Below are positions 1 through 7,170 of a stretch of DNA of 49,203 nt, piece by piece. Position numbers and translations under genes: made by a program. The notes under the pieces were generated by a model. It searched no databases. It saw only the letters and a program-made list of their open reading frames with translations, and was not told the origin of the DNA. The stretch is from positions 1 to 49,203 of the forward strand of contig NZ_JAUVWH010000006.1 in assembly GCF_030604225.1 (NCBI RefSeq). Direction: 5' to 3'. The DNA is from Geoalkalibacter sp. Its GTDB lineage: Bacteria; Desulfobacterota; Desulfuromonadia; Desulfuromonadales; Geoalkalibacteraceae. The number at the start of each line of letters is the position of its first letter. Position 1 is the first letter of the stretch.

Positions 1-822
1 CCGACCCTGGGCGCCCTGGTGACCGAGCTCATGCGCGCCGGCGGCCATGCCGGGCACGAGGTTTTTTTCATCCTGACCCGCCCGCAATCTGCTTATTCCT
101 TTCAGGCACTCAATTTCGAACCCCTGGTCCACCATCCGCAAACCACTCTGCTGGAATTCGGCGGCGGCTTGCGCCGCTATCTCACCGGGTACGCCGCCTG
201 GGTCGCGCCCGGCAACAACGGCGCCCTGGTGATGAACTGCAATCCCTTCACCCGCGGTCATCAGTACCTCATCGAGCAGGCCGCGCGGCAGGTGGACATT
301 CTCTACATTTTCGTGGTGCGCGAGGACCGCTCGGTGTTTCCCTTCGCGGTGCGCAAGCGCCTAGTCGAGGAGGGCACGGCCCATCTGCCCAACGTGCGGG
401 TGCTCGACAGCTCGCACTACGCGGTGAGCAGCCTCACCTTCCCGGCCTATTTCTTAAAGGATGCCGAAGAGGCCGCGCAGGTGCAGATGGAGGTCGACGC
501 TCTGCTCTTCGCCGGCAAAATCGCCCCCTTCTTCCACATCCGCCGGCGCTTTGTCGGCAGCGAGCCCTATTGCCGCACCACGCGCCTCTACAATGAGACG
601 CTCAAGCGCCGGTTGCCGCCCTTGGGCATCGCGGTGGAGGAAATCGAGAGGGTCACGGCGGCGGCGGATGCCATCAGCGCCTACCGGGTGCGTGAGGCGC
701 TGCGCCTTGAGGCCCATGAAGCGGTGCGGCTGCTGGTTCCCGACGCCACCTTTCGGTTTCTGATGTCCGATGAGGCCCAGCCCCTACGCGACAAGCTCAA
801 AACCTACCAGAGGAGACACTGA
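1..822 (+). CDS. citC: [citrate (pro-3S)-lyase] ligase, 5'-truncated by window edge
   Basis: CitC acetylates the thiol of the citrate lyase prosthetic group with acetate and ATP, switching the enzyme on. The open frame enters from the left edge, so the N-terminus is missing; 273 residues are visible. A nucleotidyltransferase core is recognisable: NPFTRGHQYL (a T/HxGH-type motif) and, near the C-terminus, ISAYRVREAL, which resembles the ISxxxVR motif of this superfamily. A GTG at 19 could be read as a start, but the frame is open upstream of it and homology-like sequence begins at base 1, so it is probably internal. The stop overlaps the citD start by one base (TGATG). Family assignment rests on these motifs plus the cit context. 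Confidence 0.9.
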   Translation, partial: PTLGALVTELMRAGGHAGHEVFFILTRPQSAYSFQALNFEPLVHHPQTTLLEFGGGLRRYLTGYAAWVAPGNNGALVMNCNPFTRGHQYLIEQAARQVDILYIFVVREDRSVFPFAVRKRLVEEGTAHLPNVRVLDSSHYAVSSLTFPAYFLKDAEEAAQVQMEVDALLFAGKIAPFFHIRRRFVGSEPYCRTTRLYNETLKRRLPPLGIAVEEIERVTAAADAISAYRVREALRLEAHEAVRLLVPDATFRFLMSDEAQPLRDKLKTYQRRH

Positions 823-1088
823 TGGAGATCCGCAAGAAGGTTCAGGCCGGCACCCTGCAGTCGAGCGATCTCATGGTTTTCGTGGAACCGGCCGAGACCC
901 TGAGCATCGAGATCGAATCGACGGTGAAAAAGCAGTTCGAGCATTTGATTCACGCGCGTATCGAGGTGGTGCTTGAGCGCTTGCAGGTCACCCGCGGCCA
1001 TATTCGCCTGAGTGATCGCGGCGCCCTGGATTATGCCATCGAGGCGCGCGTGGAGGCGGCCCTGCGACGGGCGGCCCTGGAGGGTTAG
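822..1088 (+). CDS. citD: Citrate lyase acyl carrier protein (gamma subunit)
   Basis: CitD carries the 2'-(5''-triphosphoribosyl)-3'-dephospho-CoA group that shuttles acetyl and citryl during citrate cleavage. The 88-residue protein has the usual family length. It starts with the typical N-terminal strand and the modification-site segment AGTLQSSDLM, where Ser14 is at the position of the known attachment serine. The ATG overlaps the citC stop, which implies translational coupling. The next gene begins immediately after the TAG stop with no gap. Confidence 0.95.
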   Translation: MEIRKKVQAGTLQSSDLMVFVEPAETLSIEIESTVKKQFEHLIHARIEVVLERLQVTRGHIRLSDRGALDYAIEARVEAALRRAALEG

Positions 1089-1571
1089 ATGAAAGGCTAC
1101 TGGTATAAGGAATGGGAGCAGGGTCGGCGCTTCATCCTCAAGATCAAGCCGGGGCGGCGCCTCAAGGAAAGTCTCAGCCAGTTCGTGGCCGAGCGCGGCA
1201 TCACATACGCGGTCATCACCTCGGCGGTGGGCTCGGTCAGCCAGGTGCACCTGCGCGGCATCAAGGCCGGTGCGCGGCTGCCCATCACCGAGGCGCGCAT
1301 GAACCAGCACCGCATCGAAGGCCCCCTGGAATTGGTCGGTCTCGAAGGCAACCTGGTGCCCGACGAAAGCGGCCAAATCGACTGCCACCTGCACATTCTG
1401 GTGGCCAAGTCCTCGGGCGAGGTCCTCGGCGGCCACCTGTTCGACGCCGAGGTGTTCGCCAGCTGTGAAATCATCCTCAGTGAAGCCCTGGTCGCGGGCA
1501 TCGAGCGTCACCCCTCGAAAAGCGGCGGGGTACCGACCATCTTCATTCAGGAAGGGGAAGATCGACCATGA
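1089..1571 (+). CDS. PPC/DUF296-domain protein within the citrate lyase operon
   Basis: This 160-residue protein matches the plants-and-prokaryotes-conserved (PPC, DUF296) domain. It has an N-terminal strand (FILKIKPGRRLKESL), a central AVITSAVGSV segment, CHLHILVA, and the hallmark GEVLGGHLF followed by a strand ending in SCEIIL. In plants the domain sits in AT-hook proteins; bacterial stand-alone members form trimers and their role is mostly unknown. The His residues of CHLHI and GGHL could form a metal or ligand site (inference). It abuts citD without a gap and overlaps citE by four bases (ATGA), so it is co-translated with the lyase subunits. It is not a standard cit gene, and its function here is unknown. 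Confidence 0.85.
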   Translation: MKGYWYKEWEQGRRFILKIKPGRRLKESLSQFVAERGITYAVITSAVGSVSQVHLRGIKAGARLPITEARMNQHRIEGPLELVGLEGNLVPDESGQIDCHLHILVAKSSGEVLGGHLFDAEVFASCEIILSEALVAGIERHPSKSGGVPTIFIQEGEDRP

Positions 1572-2488
1572 GCGCTCTGCAACTGCGCCGCACGCTGCTC
1601 TACGTGCCGGGCAACATGCCGTCCATGCTGCAAAACATCCCCATCTTCCAGAGTGACGGGGTGATCATCGATCTCGAGGATGCCGTGCCGCTTTCGGAAA
1701 AGGACGCCGGCCGCATTCTGGTGCGCCGCTTTCTCGACGCCTATGCGCAGCGCAACAAGGAAATCCTGATCCGTATCAACCCCCTCGACAGCAAGTGGGG
1801 CATCGAGGATCTGCGCGCCGTGCTGCCCGCTCTGCCCGACGGCATCCGCCTGCCCAAGGCCGACACCCCGGAGATCGTGGAACGGCTGGATACCCTGCTC
1901 ACCGAATTCGAGGAGGAGCTGGGCATTGAGATCGGCCGCTTCAAGATTCTGCCCTCCATCGAAAGCGCCGCCGGAGTCATCAACTCCATCAAGATCGCGC
2001 GCTGCTCCCAGCGGGTCTTCGCCCTGGCCTTCGGTGCCGAGGACTACACGGCCAGCCTGGAGATCGAGCGCACCAAGACCGGCGAGGAACTGTTCCACGC
2101 CCGCACCCGCGTCATCTGGGCGGCGCGCGCTGCCGGCATTCAGGCCATCGACAGTATCTTCGCCGATGTCGGGGACATGGAGGGGCTGCGCCGCGAAACC
2201 GAGTTGATCAAGCGCCTCGGCTTTACCGGTAAATCCCTGGTGAATCCGCGCCAGATCGAGGTTGTACACGAAGTCTTCGCCCCCAAGCGCGAGGAAATCG
2301 ACTACGCCCTGCAGGTGGTGGAGGCCATCCAGAAAGCGCGCGCCATGGGCACCGGGGTCATTTCCCTGGGCGGCAAGATGGTCGATGCGCCGGTGGTCAA
2401 ACGCGCCCTGCGGGTGCTCAAGACGGCGCGCGCCCATCATCTGATCGACATGGATATCGACGATGAGGTGATTTATGGTCAGGAATAG
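1568..2488 (+). CDS. citE: Citrate lyase beta subunit (citryl-ACP lyase)
   Basis: CitE splits citryl-ACP into oxaloacetate and acetyl-ACP. The 306-residue protein has the HpcH/HpaI TIM-barrel pattern of the family: RRTLLYVPGN at the N-terminus, DGVIIDLEDAV in the first part of the barrel, an arginine strand ILIRINPLDS, and the Mg-binding region (LPSIESAAG and FGAEDYTASL). Length is normal for CitE. The ATG lies inside the stop of the preceding PPC gene (ATGA), and the 3' end overlaps citF by 14 bases, consistent with equimolar production of the subunits. Confidence 0.95.
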   Translation: MSALQLRRTLLYVPGNMPSMLQNIPIFQSDGVIIDLEDAVPLSEKDAGRILVRRFLDAYAQRNKEILIRINPLDSKWGIEDLRAVLPALPDGIRLPKADTPEIVERLDTLLTEFEEELGIEIGRFKILPSIESAAGVINSIKIARCSQRVFALAFGAEDYTASLEIERTKTGEELFHARTRVIWAARAAGIQAIDSIFADVGDMEGLRRETELIKRLGFTGKSLVNPRQIEVVHEVFAPKREEIDYALQVVEAIQKARAMGTGVISLGGKMVDAPVVKRALRVLKTARAHHLIDMDIDDEVIYGQE

Positions 2489-4013
2489 CCTCGGCCGCTG
2501 GATCCCTGAAACGTTCAACGGAAAAGCGCTCATCCCCTACCGAGATCCCTTTGCCCTGCAACCCCAGGGAATGCGCGCCAGCCGTCCTCTGACCCGCGTC
2601 AATCCCGGCGCCTCCAAGGTGTTGGGCAGCCTGCGCGAGGCCATCGAGGCCAGCGGACTGCGCGACGGCATGTGCATCAGCACCCACCACAGCCTACGCA
2701 ACGGCGATGTGCTCCTCGGCCAGCTGGTGCGCGAGATTGATGCCTTGGGTATCCGCGGCATCACCATCGCTTCGAGCTCCATCCATCCGGTGCATGCTGA
2801 ACTCATCCCCTACATCGAAAAAGGCGTGATCGCCGGCCTTGAATGCGGCGTCAACGGCCTCATCGGTGAACAAATCTCCCGCGGCCTGCTCAAATGCCCG
2901 GTGGTGGTGCGCACCCACGGCGGCCGCGCCCGTGCCCTGGTGTCCGGCCAGGTGCCCGTGGACGTGGCCTTTATCGCCGCGCCGGCCTGCGACGAATACG
3001 GCAACCTGAGCGGCAGCAGCGGCCCCGCGGCCTGCGGCAGTCTTGGCTACGCCCAGGTGGATGCCGAGCACGCGCGGGTGGTTGTGGCGGTCACCGACAA
3101 CCTGCGCCCCTACCCTGTCGCGCCCCTGTCCGTTCCCCAAACGCTGGTGGATTATGTGGTGTGCGTGCCCACCCTGGGCGACCCGAAAAAAATCGTTTCC
3201 ACCACCACCCGCATCACCACCGACCCCGTGGGTCTGCAGATCGCTCAGTACGCGGCGCGGGTCATCGAGGTCTCGGGCCTGTTGCGCGCGGGATTTTCCT
3301 TTCAGACCGGCTCGGGCGGCATTTCCCTGGCCGTGGCCAACCATGTGCGCACCCTGATGCGCGCCAACCGGATTCAGGGCAGCTTCGGCTGCGGCGGCAT
3401 CACCGGCTATTTCGTCGACATGCTTGAAGAAGGCCTGTTCCAGACGCTCTTCGACGTGCAGTGCTTTGATCTCAAGGCGGTGGAATCCATCGGCCGCAAT
3501 CTGAATCACGTGGAAATCAGCGCCGACATGTACGCCAACCCCTTCAATGCCGGTGCCGTGGTCAACCGTCTCGACGCGGTGATTCTCGGCGCCACGGAAA
3601 TCGACACGCGCTTCAACGTCAACGTCAACACCGAATCCAACGGCTACCTGCTGCACAACACCGGCGGCCACAGCGACACCGCCGCCGGGGCCAAGCTGGC
3701 AATCATCGTCGCTCCCTCCATGCGCGGGCGCCTGCCCATCATCCGCGACGAACTGACCACCATCACCACCCCCGGCGACACCGTGGACGTGGTGGTCACC
3801 GAGCGCGGCATCGCCGTCAACGAGCGCCACGCCGATCTCAAGCGCGAACTGCTGCGCTGCAACCTGCCGGTCAAGGACATCGGCCAGATTCAGGCGGAGA
3901 TCACCCGGATCACCGGGCGACCCCGACCCTTGGAATTTTCCGACGATGTGGTGGGGCTCATCGAATACCGGGACGGGAGCATCATCGATGTCGTGCGCCG
4001 CATTGCGGACTAG
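2475..4013 (+). CDS. citF: Citrate lyase alpha subunit (citrate:acetyl-ACP transferase)
   Basis: CitF transfers the acyl carrier protein from acetate to citrate, giving citryl-ACP and acetate. The 512-residue length is typical. The sequence has the family signatures near the start (MCISTHHSLRNGDVL) and a glycine-rich CoA-transferase-like segment (QTGSGGISLAVANH, SFGCGGITGYFVDM). The start at 2475 is preceded by GAGGTG at 2464-2469, lying in the end of citE. The C-terminal coding end is overlapped by citX. Confidence 0.95.
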   Translation: MVRNSLGRWIPETFNGKALIPYRDPFALQPQGMRASRPLTRVNPGASKVLGSLREAIEASGLRDGMCISTHHSLRNGDVLLGQLVREIDALGIRGITIASSSIHPVHAELIPYIEKGVIAGLECGVNGLIGEQISRGLLKCPVVVRTHGGRARALVSGQVPVDVAFIAAPACDEYGNLSGSSGPAACGSLGYAQVDAEHARVVVAVTDNLRPYPVAPLSVPQTLVDYVVCVPTLGDPKKIVSTTTRITTDPVGLQIAQYAARVIEVSGLLRAGFSFQTGSGGISLAVANHVRTLMRANRIQGSFGCGGITGYFVDMLEEGLFQTLFDVQCFDLKAVESIGRNLNHVEISADMYANPFNAGAVVNRLDAVILGATEIDTRFNVNVNTESNGYLLHNTGGHSDTAAGAKLAIIVAPSMRGRLPIIRDELTTITTPGDTVDVVVTERGIAVNERHADLKRELLRCNLPVKDIGQIQAEITRITGRPRPLEFSDDVVGLIEYRDGSIIDVVRRIAD

Positions 4014-4503
4014 CCTGCTGGAGGCACGCGAGACGCGCCAAGGCAGCATCGATCAGGCCCTGGCCGCTGGTCGGCCCTGGGTCGCCTGCCTGAGCCTGGC
4101 GCTGCCCGGGGCGGATAAAAACCCGCCCGGCGCTGACGCGCTGTTTTCCTGGGGGCGCGCCCGCTTGCAGGGAGAAATCCCCGGTTTTACCCTCCTGGCG
4201 GCCTGGGACGATGCCCTGGGTCCCTGGTTGGTTCTGGACGGCTCCGAGGATCCGGTGAGCGCCAAACGCGCCGGCGTTGCCGTGGAAAACCTTCATCCCG
4301 CCGCGCGCCTGCTGGATGTGGATGTCTATCTCGCTGCCGGCGAGCCCCTCGGCCGCGCCTCCCTGGGCTTGGAAGAGCGGCCTTGCCTGCTGTGCCGGCG
4401 GCCGGCGCGCACCTGCATTCGCTTGAAACGCCATGAACCTGAAACCATCATGCGAGCCGCCCATGCACTCATCGCTTGCTTTAGCCCTGCATCGCCTGGC
4501 TGA
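3988..4503 (+). CDS. citX: Apo-citrate lyase phosphoribosyl-dephospho-CoA transferase
   Basis: CitX attaches the CitG-made prosthetic group to the serine of apo-CitD. The 171-residue product keeps family features: a central segment ending in RLLDVDVY, followed by RPCLLCRRPARTC and a RHEPETIM stretch. The ATG at 3988 gives a 26-base overlap with citF; an upstream ATG at 3946 would lie deeper inside citF and adds residues unlike the family, so I prefer 3988. No clear ribosome-binding site is visible, which fits translational coupling. Confidence 0.88.
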   Translation: MSCAALRTSLLEARETRQGSIDQALAAGRPWVACLSLALPGADKNPPGADALFSWGRARLQGEIPGFTLLAAWDDALGPWLVLDGSEDPVSAKRAGVAVENLHPAARLLDVDVYLAAGEPLGRASLGLEERPCLLCRRPARTCIRLKRHEPETIMRAAHALIACFSPASPG

Positions 4504-5311
4504 CTGCCTGACCGAAGGCCTGCGCCGAGAACTCTTCCTCACGCCCAAGCCCGGCCTGGTGGATCTTCTCGATTCCGGCGCCCATCCCGATCTGTCCCTG
4601 CCCCTGATGATGGACTCCATCGGCCTGGTCGGGCAAGGCTACCGCACCTTTGCCGAGGTCCTTGCCCAGGGCGGCAGCGCCGCGGATCTGGTTCCCATCG
4701 GCCGCCGATATGAAGCTCTTATGTTCGAGCGGTTCGCCACCAACACCCACAAGGGCGCGATTTTCCTGGGTGGCTTGCTGCTCTGTGCCCTGTCGGGCTG
4801 CGCGGGCCGGTGTGAGGATCTGCGACCAGCCGTCATGGCCGTCGCGGCGCAAATGCTGCCCGCTCATGACACCGGCGAGACGCACGGCGCGCGTCTGCGT
4901 CTGGCGCGGAAGTCCGGTGGAATCCTTGACGAAGCCCGCCGCGGCCTGCCGGCACTTTTTGAAGCGGCTTTGCCGGCCATCGCCGCGACACGCACCGCCG
5001 GCGGGAATGAAACCCGAGAGGGTCTTGCCGCCTTGGCGGCCCTGATGCAGCACGTCGAGGACACCACGGCCCTGCATCGTTGCGGGCCGATGGGGCTGGA
5101 GCGCCTGCGCCGCGATGGCGCCCAGCTTGAATGGCTGCTGACACAAGGTGTCGATCCTTGGCCGTTTCTGCTTGCCGCCAACCGCGAGTATATCGCCATG
5201 CGTCTGACCATGGGCGGCGTTGCCGATCTGCTGGCGATGGCTTTTGGGCTGAGCGAATTTGCCCCGTCCTTGACCTTCGCCACCCTGAATGTTGTACCCC
5301 TGCACGCCTGA
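4463..5311 (+). CDS. citG: Triphosphoribosyl-dephospho-CoA synthase
   Basis: CitG makes the citrate lyase cofactor precursor from ATP and dephospho-CoA. The protein (282 residues from this start) has the family motifs TPKPGLVD followed by a GAHPDLSL segment, NTHKGAIF in the middle and HDTGETHGAR further on. In some bacteria citX and citG are fused; here they are separate, overlapping genes. The start is uncertain: an ATG at 4433 would overlap citX by 71 bases, whereas 4463 overlaps by 41 and still keeps the conserved N-terminal helix. It is the last recognisable gene of the cit operon. Confidence 0.9.
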   Translation: MHSSLALALHRLADCLTEGLRRELFLTPKPGLVDLLDSGAHPDLSLPLMMDSIGLVGQGYRTFAEVLAQGGSAADLVPIGRRYEALMFERFATNTHKGAIFLGGLLLCALSGCAGRCEDLRPAVMAVAAQMLPAHDTGETHGARLRLARKSGGILDEARRGLPALFEAALPAIAATRTAGGNETREGLAALAALMQHVEDTTALHRCGPMGLERLRRDGAQLEWLLTQGVDPWPFLLAANREYIAMRLTMGGVADLLAMAFGLSEFAPSLTFATLNVVPLHA

Positions 5312-5384
5312 TTTTCTTTTTTGGCCCCCCTGTGATATTTTTTCCCCTCGCCTGAAAAATCGCCCCCAGGGAGGTTACCTAAGC

Positions 5385-6368
5385 ATGCAAGCCAAGCCTC
5401 ATGCAAAAATTCTCGGAACCGGCCGTGCCGTTCCCGAAAAAATCCTGAGCAACGCCGATCTGGAGAAAATGGTCGACACCTCGGACCAGTGGATCATCGA
5501 GCGCACGGGCATCCGTACCCGTCACATCGCCGAACCCGGCACCGGCGTGGCGCAGTTGGCCGCGGCGGCCGCCCGCAACGCCCTGGACGACGCCGGGCTC
5601 GGGCCCCAGGACATCGATCTGATCATCGTCGGCACGGTGAGCGGCGATTATAAATTTCCCGCCACCGCCTGCCTGGTGCAGCAGCAGCTCGGCATCGAGC
5701 AGGCCGCGGCATTTGATGTCTCGGCCGCCTGCTCGGGTTTTCTCTACAGCCTGCGCCTCGGCGAAAGCCTCTTGCGCTCCGGCGATTTCCGGCGCGCACT
5801 GATTATCGGCGGCGAGGTGTTGAGCTCCCAGGTCGACTGGAGCGACCGCAACACCTGCACCCTGTTCGGCGACGGCGCCGGCGCGGCGATCATCGGTCCC
5901 AGCCAGGACGAGAGCGGCATCCTCGCCCTGCATCTGCAAAGCGACGGCCGCCACGCCGGCTTACTCATCAATCCCGGCTGCGGCAGCGCCAATCCGCCGC
6001 GTCCCGACAACCTGCATCTGCACGCCATCCGCATGGAGGGGCGCGAAGTGTTTCGCCATGCGGTGGCCGCCATGAGCGATGGTCTGGACCGGGTTCTTGG
6101 GAAAACGGGACTGCGACTGGAGGATATCGACCTGCTTATTCCTCACCAGGCCAATCTGCGCATCATTCAGGCAGTGGGCAAAAAGGTGGGGATGCCCGAG
6201 GACCGGGTCTACGTCAACGTGGATCGTTTCGGCAACACCTCCGCCGCCTCGATTCCCATGGCCATCGACGAGGCGCGCCGCTCGGGCCGCATCGCGCCGG
6301 GCCATCTGGTGGCGGCGGTCACCTTCGGCGCCGGCTTCACCTGGGCCGCGGGGCTGATACGCTTCTGA
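5385..6368 (+). CDS. fabH: Beta-ketoacyl-ACP synthase III
   Basis: FabH condenses acetyl-CoA with malonyl-ACP to start fatty-acid synthesis. From the ATG at 5385 the product is 327 residues, normal for FabH. The catalytic triad is visible: Cys in DVSAACSGFLYS, His in IPHQANLRI and Asn in GNTSAASIP. A good ribosome-binding site (GGGAGG, about 5369-5374) precedes this ATG, so the longer open frame from 5289 is not used. The gene stands alone rather than in a fab cluster and begins 73 bases after citG; no terminator is evident between them, so read-through from the cit operon is possible. Confidence 0.95.
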   Translation: MQAKPHAKILGTGRAVPEKILSNADLEKMVDTSDQWIIERTGIRTRHIAEPGTGVAQLAAAAARNALDDAGLGPQDIDLIIVGTVSGDYKFPATACLVQQQLGIEQAAAFDVSAACSGFLYSLRLGESLLRSGDFRRALIIGGEVLSSQVDWSDRNTCTLFGDGAGAAIIGPSQDESGILALHLQSDGRHAGLLINPGCGSANPPRPDNLHLHAIRMEGREVFRHAVAAMSDGLDRVLGKTGLRLEDIDLLIPHQANLRIIQAVGKKVGMPEDRVYVNVDRFGNTSAASIPMAIDEARRSGRIAPGHLVAAVTFGAGFTWAAGLIRF

Positions 6369-6436
6369 AAAGGATAAATTTTCGCGGGCCGCGCGCCGAT
6401 AAGAAACAAAATTCAAGATCCCCAGGAGCCTGGCTT

Positions 6437-6832
6437 ATGCGTCTTCACCGCTGGTTGCTGATCCTTGCGACTCTCGTTCTTCTCTCGGCCTGCAGCCCTT
6501 CCCTCGAATCGGGCGCGCGCAACCTCAATGCCACCACCCTCGGCGACAATCTGGTCCACGGTCAAACCACCCGCCAGGAGGCCTACAACCTGCTCGGCCC
6601 CCCTCAGTCCATCATCCGGCCCGGCGAGAGCTCGCGCTCGTTTTTGCTGCCCGACGCCGGCCGCCACCCGCTATTCCCCGATGCCGAAGTCTGGACCTAC
6701 AGCAGCCGCCGCATCGCCAACGCCTATGCCCTCGACCCACGCCCCGTCTCTCACCAACACACCACCCTGCGCCTGTTTTTCGACCAGAACGGCATCCTGC
6801 AGGACTATTCCCTGCTTGAGATGAACAACTGA
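6437..6832 (+). CDS. Small BamE/SmpA-like outer-membrane lipoprotein
   Basis: The 131-residue protein begins with a lipoprotein signal peptide: positive MRLHR, a hydrophobic stretch and a lipobox LLSAC with the lipidated Cys at residue 19. The mature part has the pattern of BamE/SmpA-like lipoproteins: an early segment HGQTTRQEAYNLLGPP (the 'G-x-T-x-x-E-V-x-x-x-L-G-x-P' type motif) and later strands RLFFDQNGIL and DYSLLEM. Such domains support protein-protein contacts at the outer membrane. Whether it is a BAM-complex subunit or only structurally related cannot be told from sequence. Confidence 0.75.
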   Translation: MRLHRWLLILATLVLLSACSPSLESGARNLNATTLGDNLVHGQTTRQEAYNLLGPPQSIIRPGESSRSFLLPDAGRHPLFPDAEVWTYSSRRIANAYALDPRPVSHQHTTLRLFFDQNGILQDYSLLEMNN

Positions 6833-6848
6833 CCTCTGTGCGAGACGC

Positions 6849-6873
6849 AAAAAAAAGGCCCGCGAAGCGGGCC
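6849..6873 (-). terminator. Rho-independent terminator of the 33-aa peptide gene
   Basis: On the minus strand a perfect 7-bp stem GGCCCGC / GCGGGCC (arms 6857-6863 and 6867-6873, GAA/TTC loop) is followed directly by eight T residues (A8 on the plus strand, 6849-6856). It lies about 50 bases past the stop of the small ORF at 6920-7021 and would end its transcript. It also sits 17 bases beyond the stop of the opposing lipoprotein gene. Confidence 0.85.
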
Positions 6874-6919
6874 AATACCAGGAAGAGAGGAACGTTGTTT
6901 CTTTTTTTTGCCGCCGACC

Positions 6920-7021
6920 TCAGCCCAGGAAGTGGACCAGGGCAGCGCCAAAAACTGCGCAACTTAGGGCAACGAGGACAATCTGAACAAGAAAATAACC
7001 CGAATGTTTTTGATTTTCCAT
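6920..7021 (-). CDS. 33-residue single-span membrane peptide
   Basis: A short gene read on the minus strand: ATG at 7021, TGA at 6920-6922. The peptide starts polar (MENQKHSG), then has a hydrophobic span of about 20 residues (YFLVQIVLVALSCAVFGAAL) and ends VHFLG. A strong ribosome-binding site, GGGAGGTAGG, precedes the ATG by about 5 bases. The transcription unit is complete in itself: TTGACA/TAACAT promoter upstream and an intrinsic terminator downstream. I do not recognise the family. It may be a small membrane regulator or a subunit-like peptide of a membrane complex, but no partner is evident in the sequence. Confidence 0.7.
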   Translation of the reverse strand: MENQKHSGYFLVQIVLVALSCAVFGAALVHFLG

Positions 7022-7041
7022 GAGCCTACCTCCCTCTGTTT

Positions 7042-7056
7042 TATAACGATGTTATA
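7042..7056. promoter_or_regulatory. Perfect palindrome overlapping the -10 of the peptide gene
   Basis: TATAAC-GAT-GTTATA is a perfect 6-bp inverted repeat with a 3-base centre. It covers the likely -10 and start-site region of the minus-strand peptide promoter, as expected for a repressor operator. No regulator gene is adjacent. Confidence 0.45.
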
Positions 7057-7077
7057 TATAAGCTCGCTCCCTGTCAA
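7049..7077 (-). promoter_or_regulatory. Sigma70-type promoter of the 33-aa peptide gene
   Basis: On the minus strand a consensus -35 TTGACA (7072-7077) and a -10 TAACAT (7049-7054) are separated by 17 bases. The peptide ATG follows about 28 bases beyond the -10. Confidence 0.7.
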
Positions 7078-7109
7078 GGCCTAAAATTTTTCCAAGATTT
7101 TTTTGCTGT

Positions 7110-7137
7110 TTGCACTCCGGGAGAGAATTGGTTAAAT
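7110..7137 (+). promoter_or_regulatory. Likely promoter of the polyamine genes
   Basis: TTGCAC (7110-7115) and TTAAAT (7132-7137) are 16 bases apart and lie 33 bases before the ATG at 7171. The unit is back-to-back with the peptide promoter. Confidence 0.45.
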
Positions 7138-7170
7138 TGTTGGGATTTTTCAACTCCGGGAGGTTGACCC

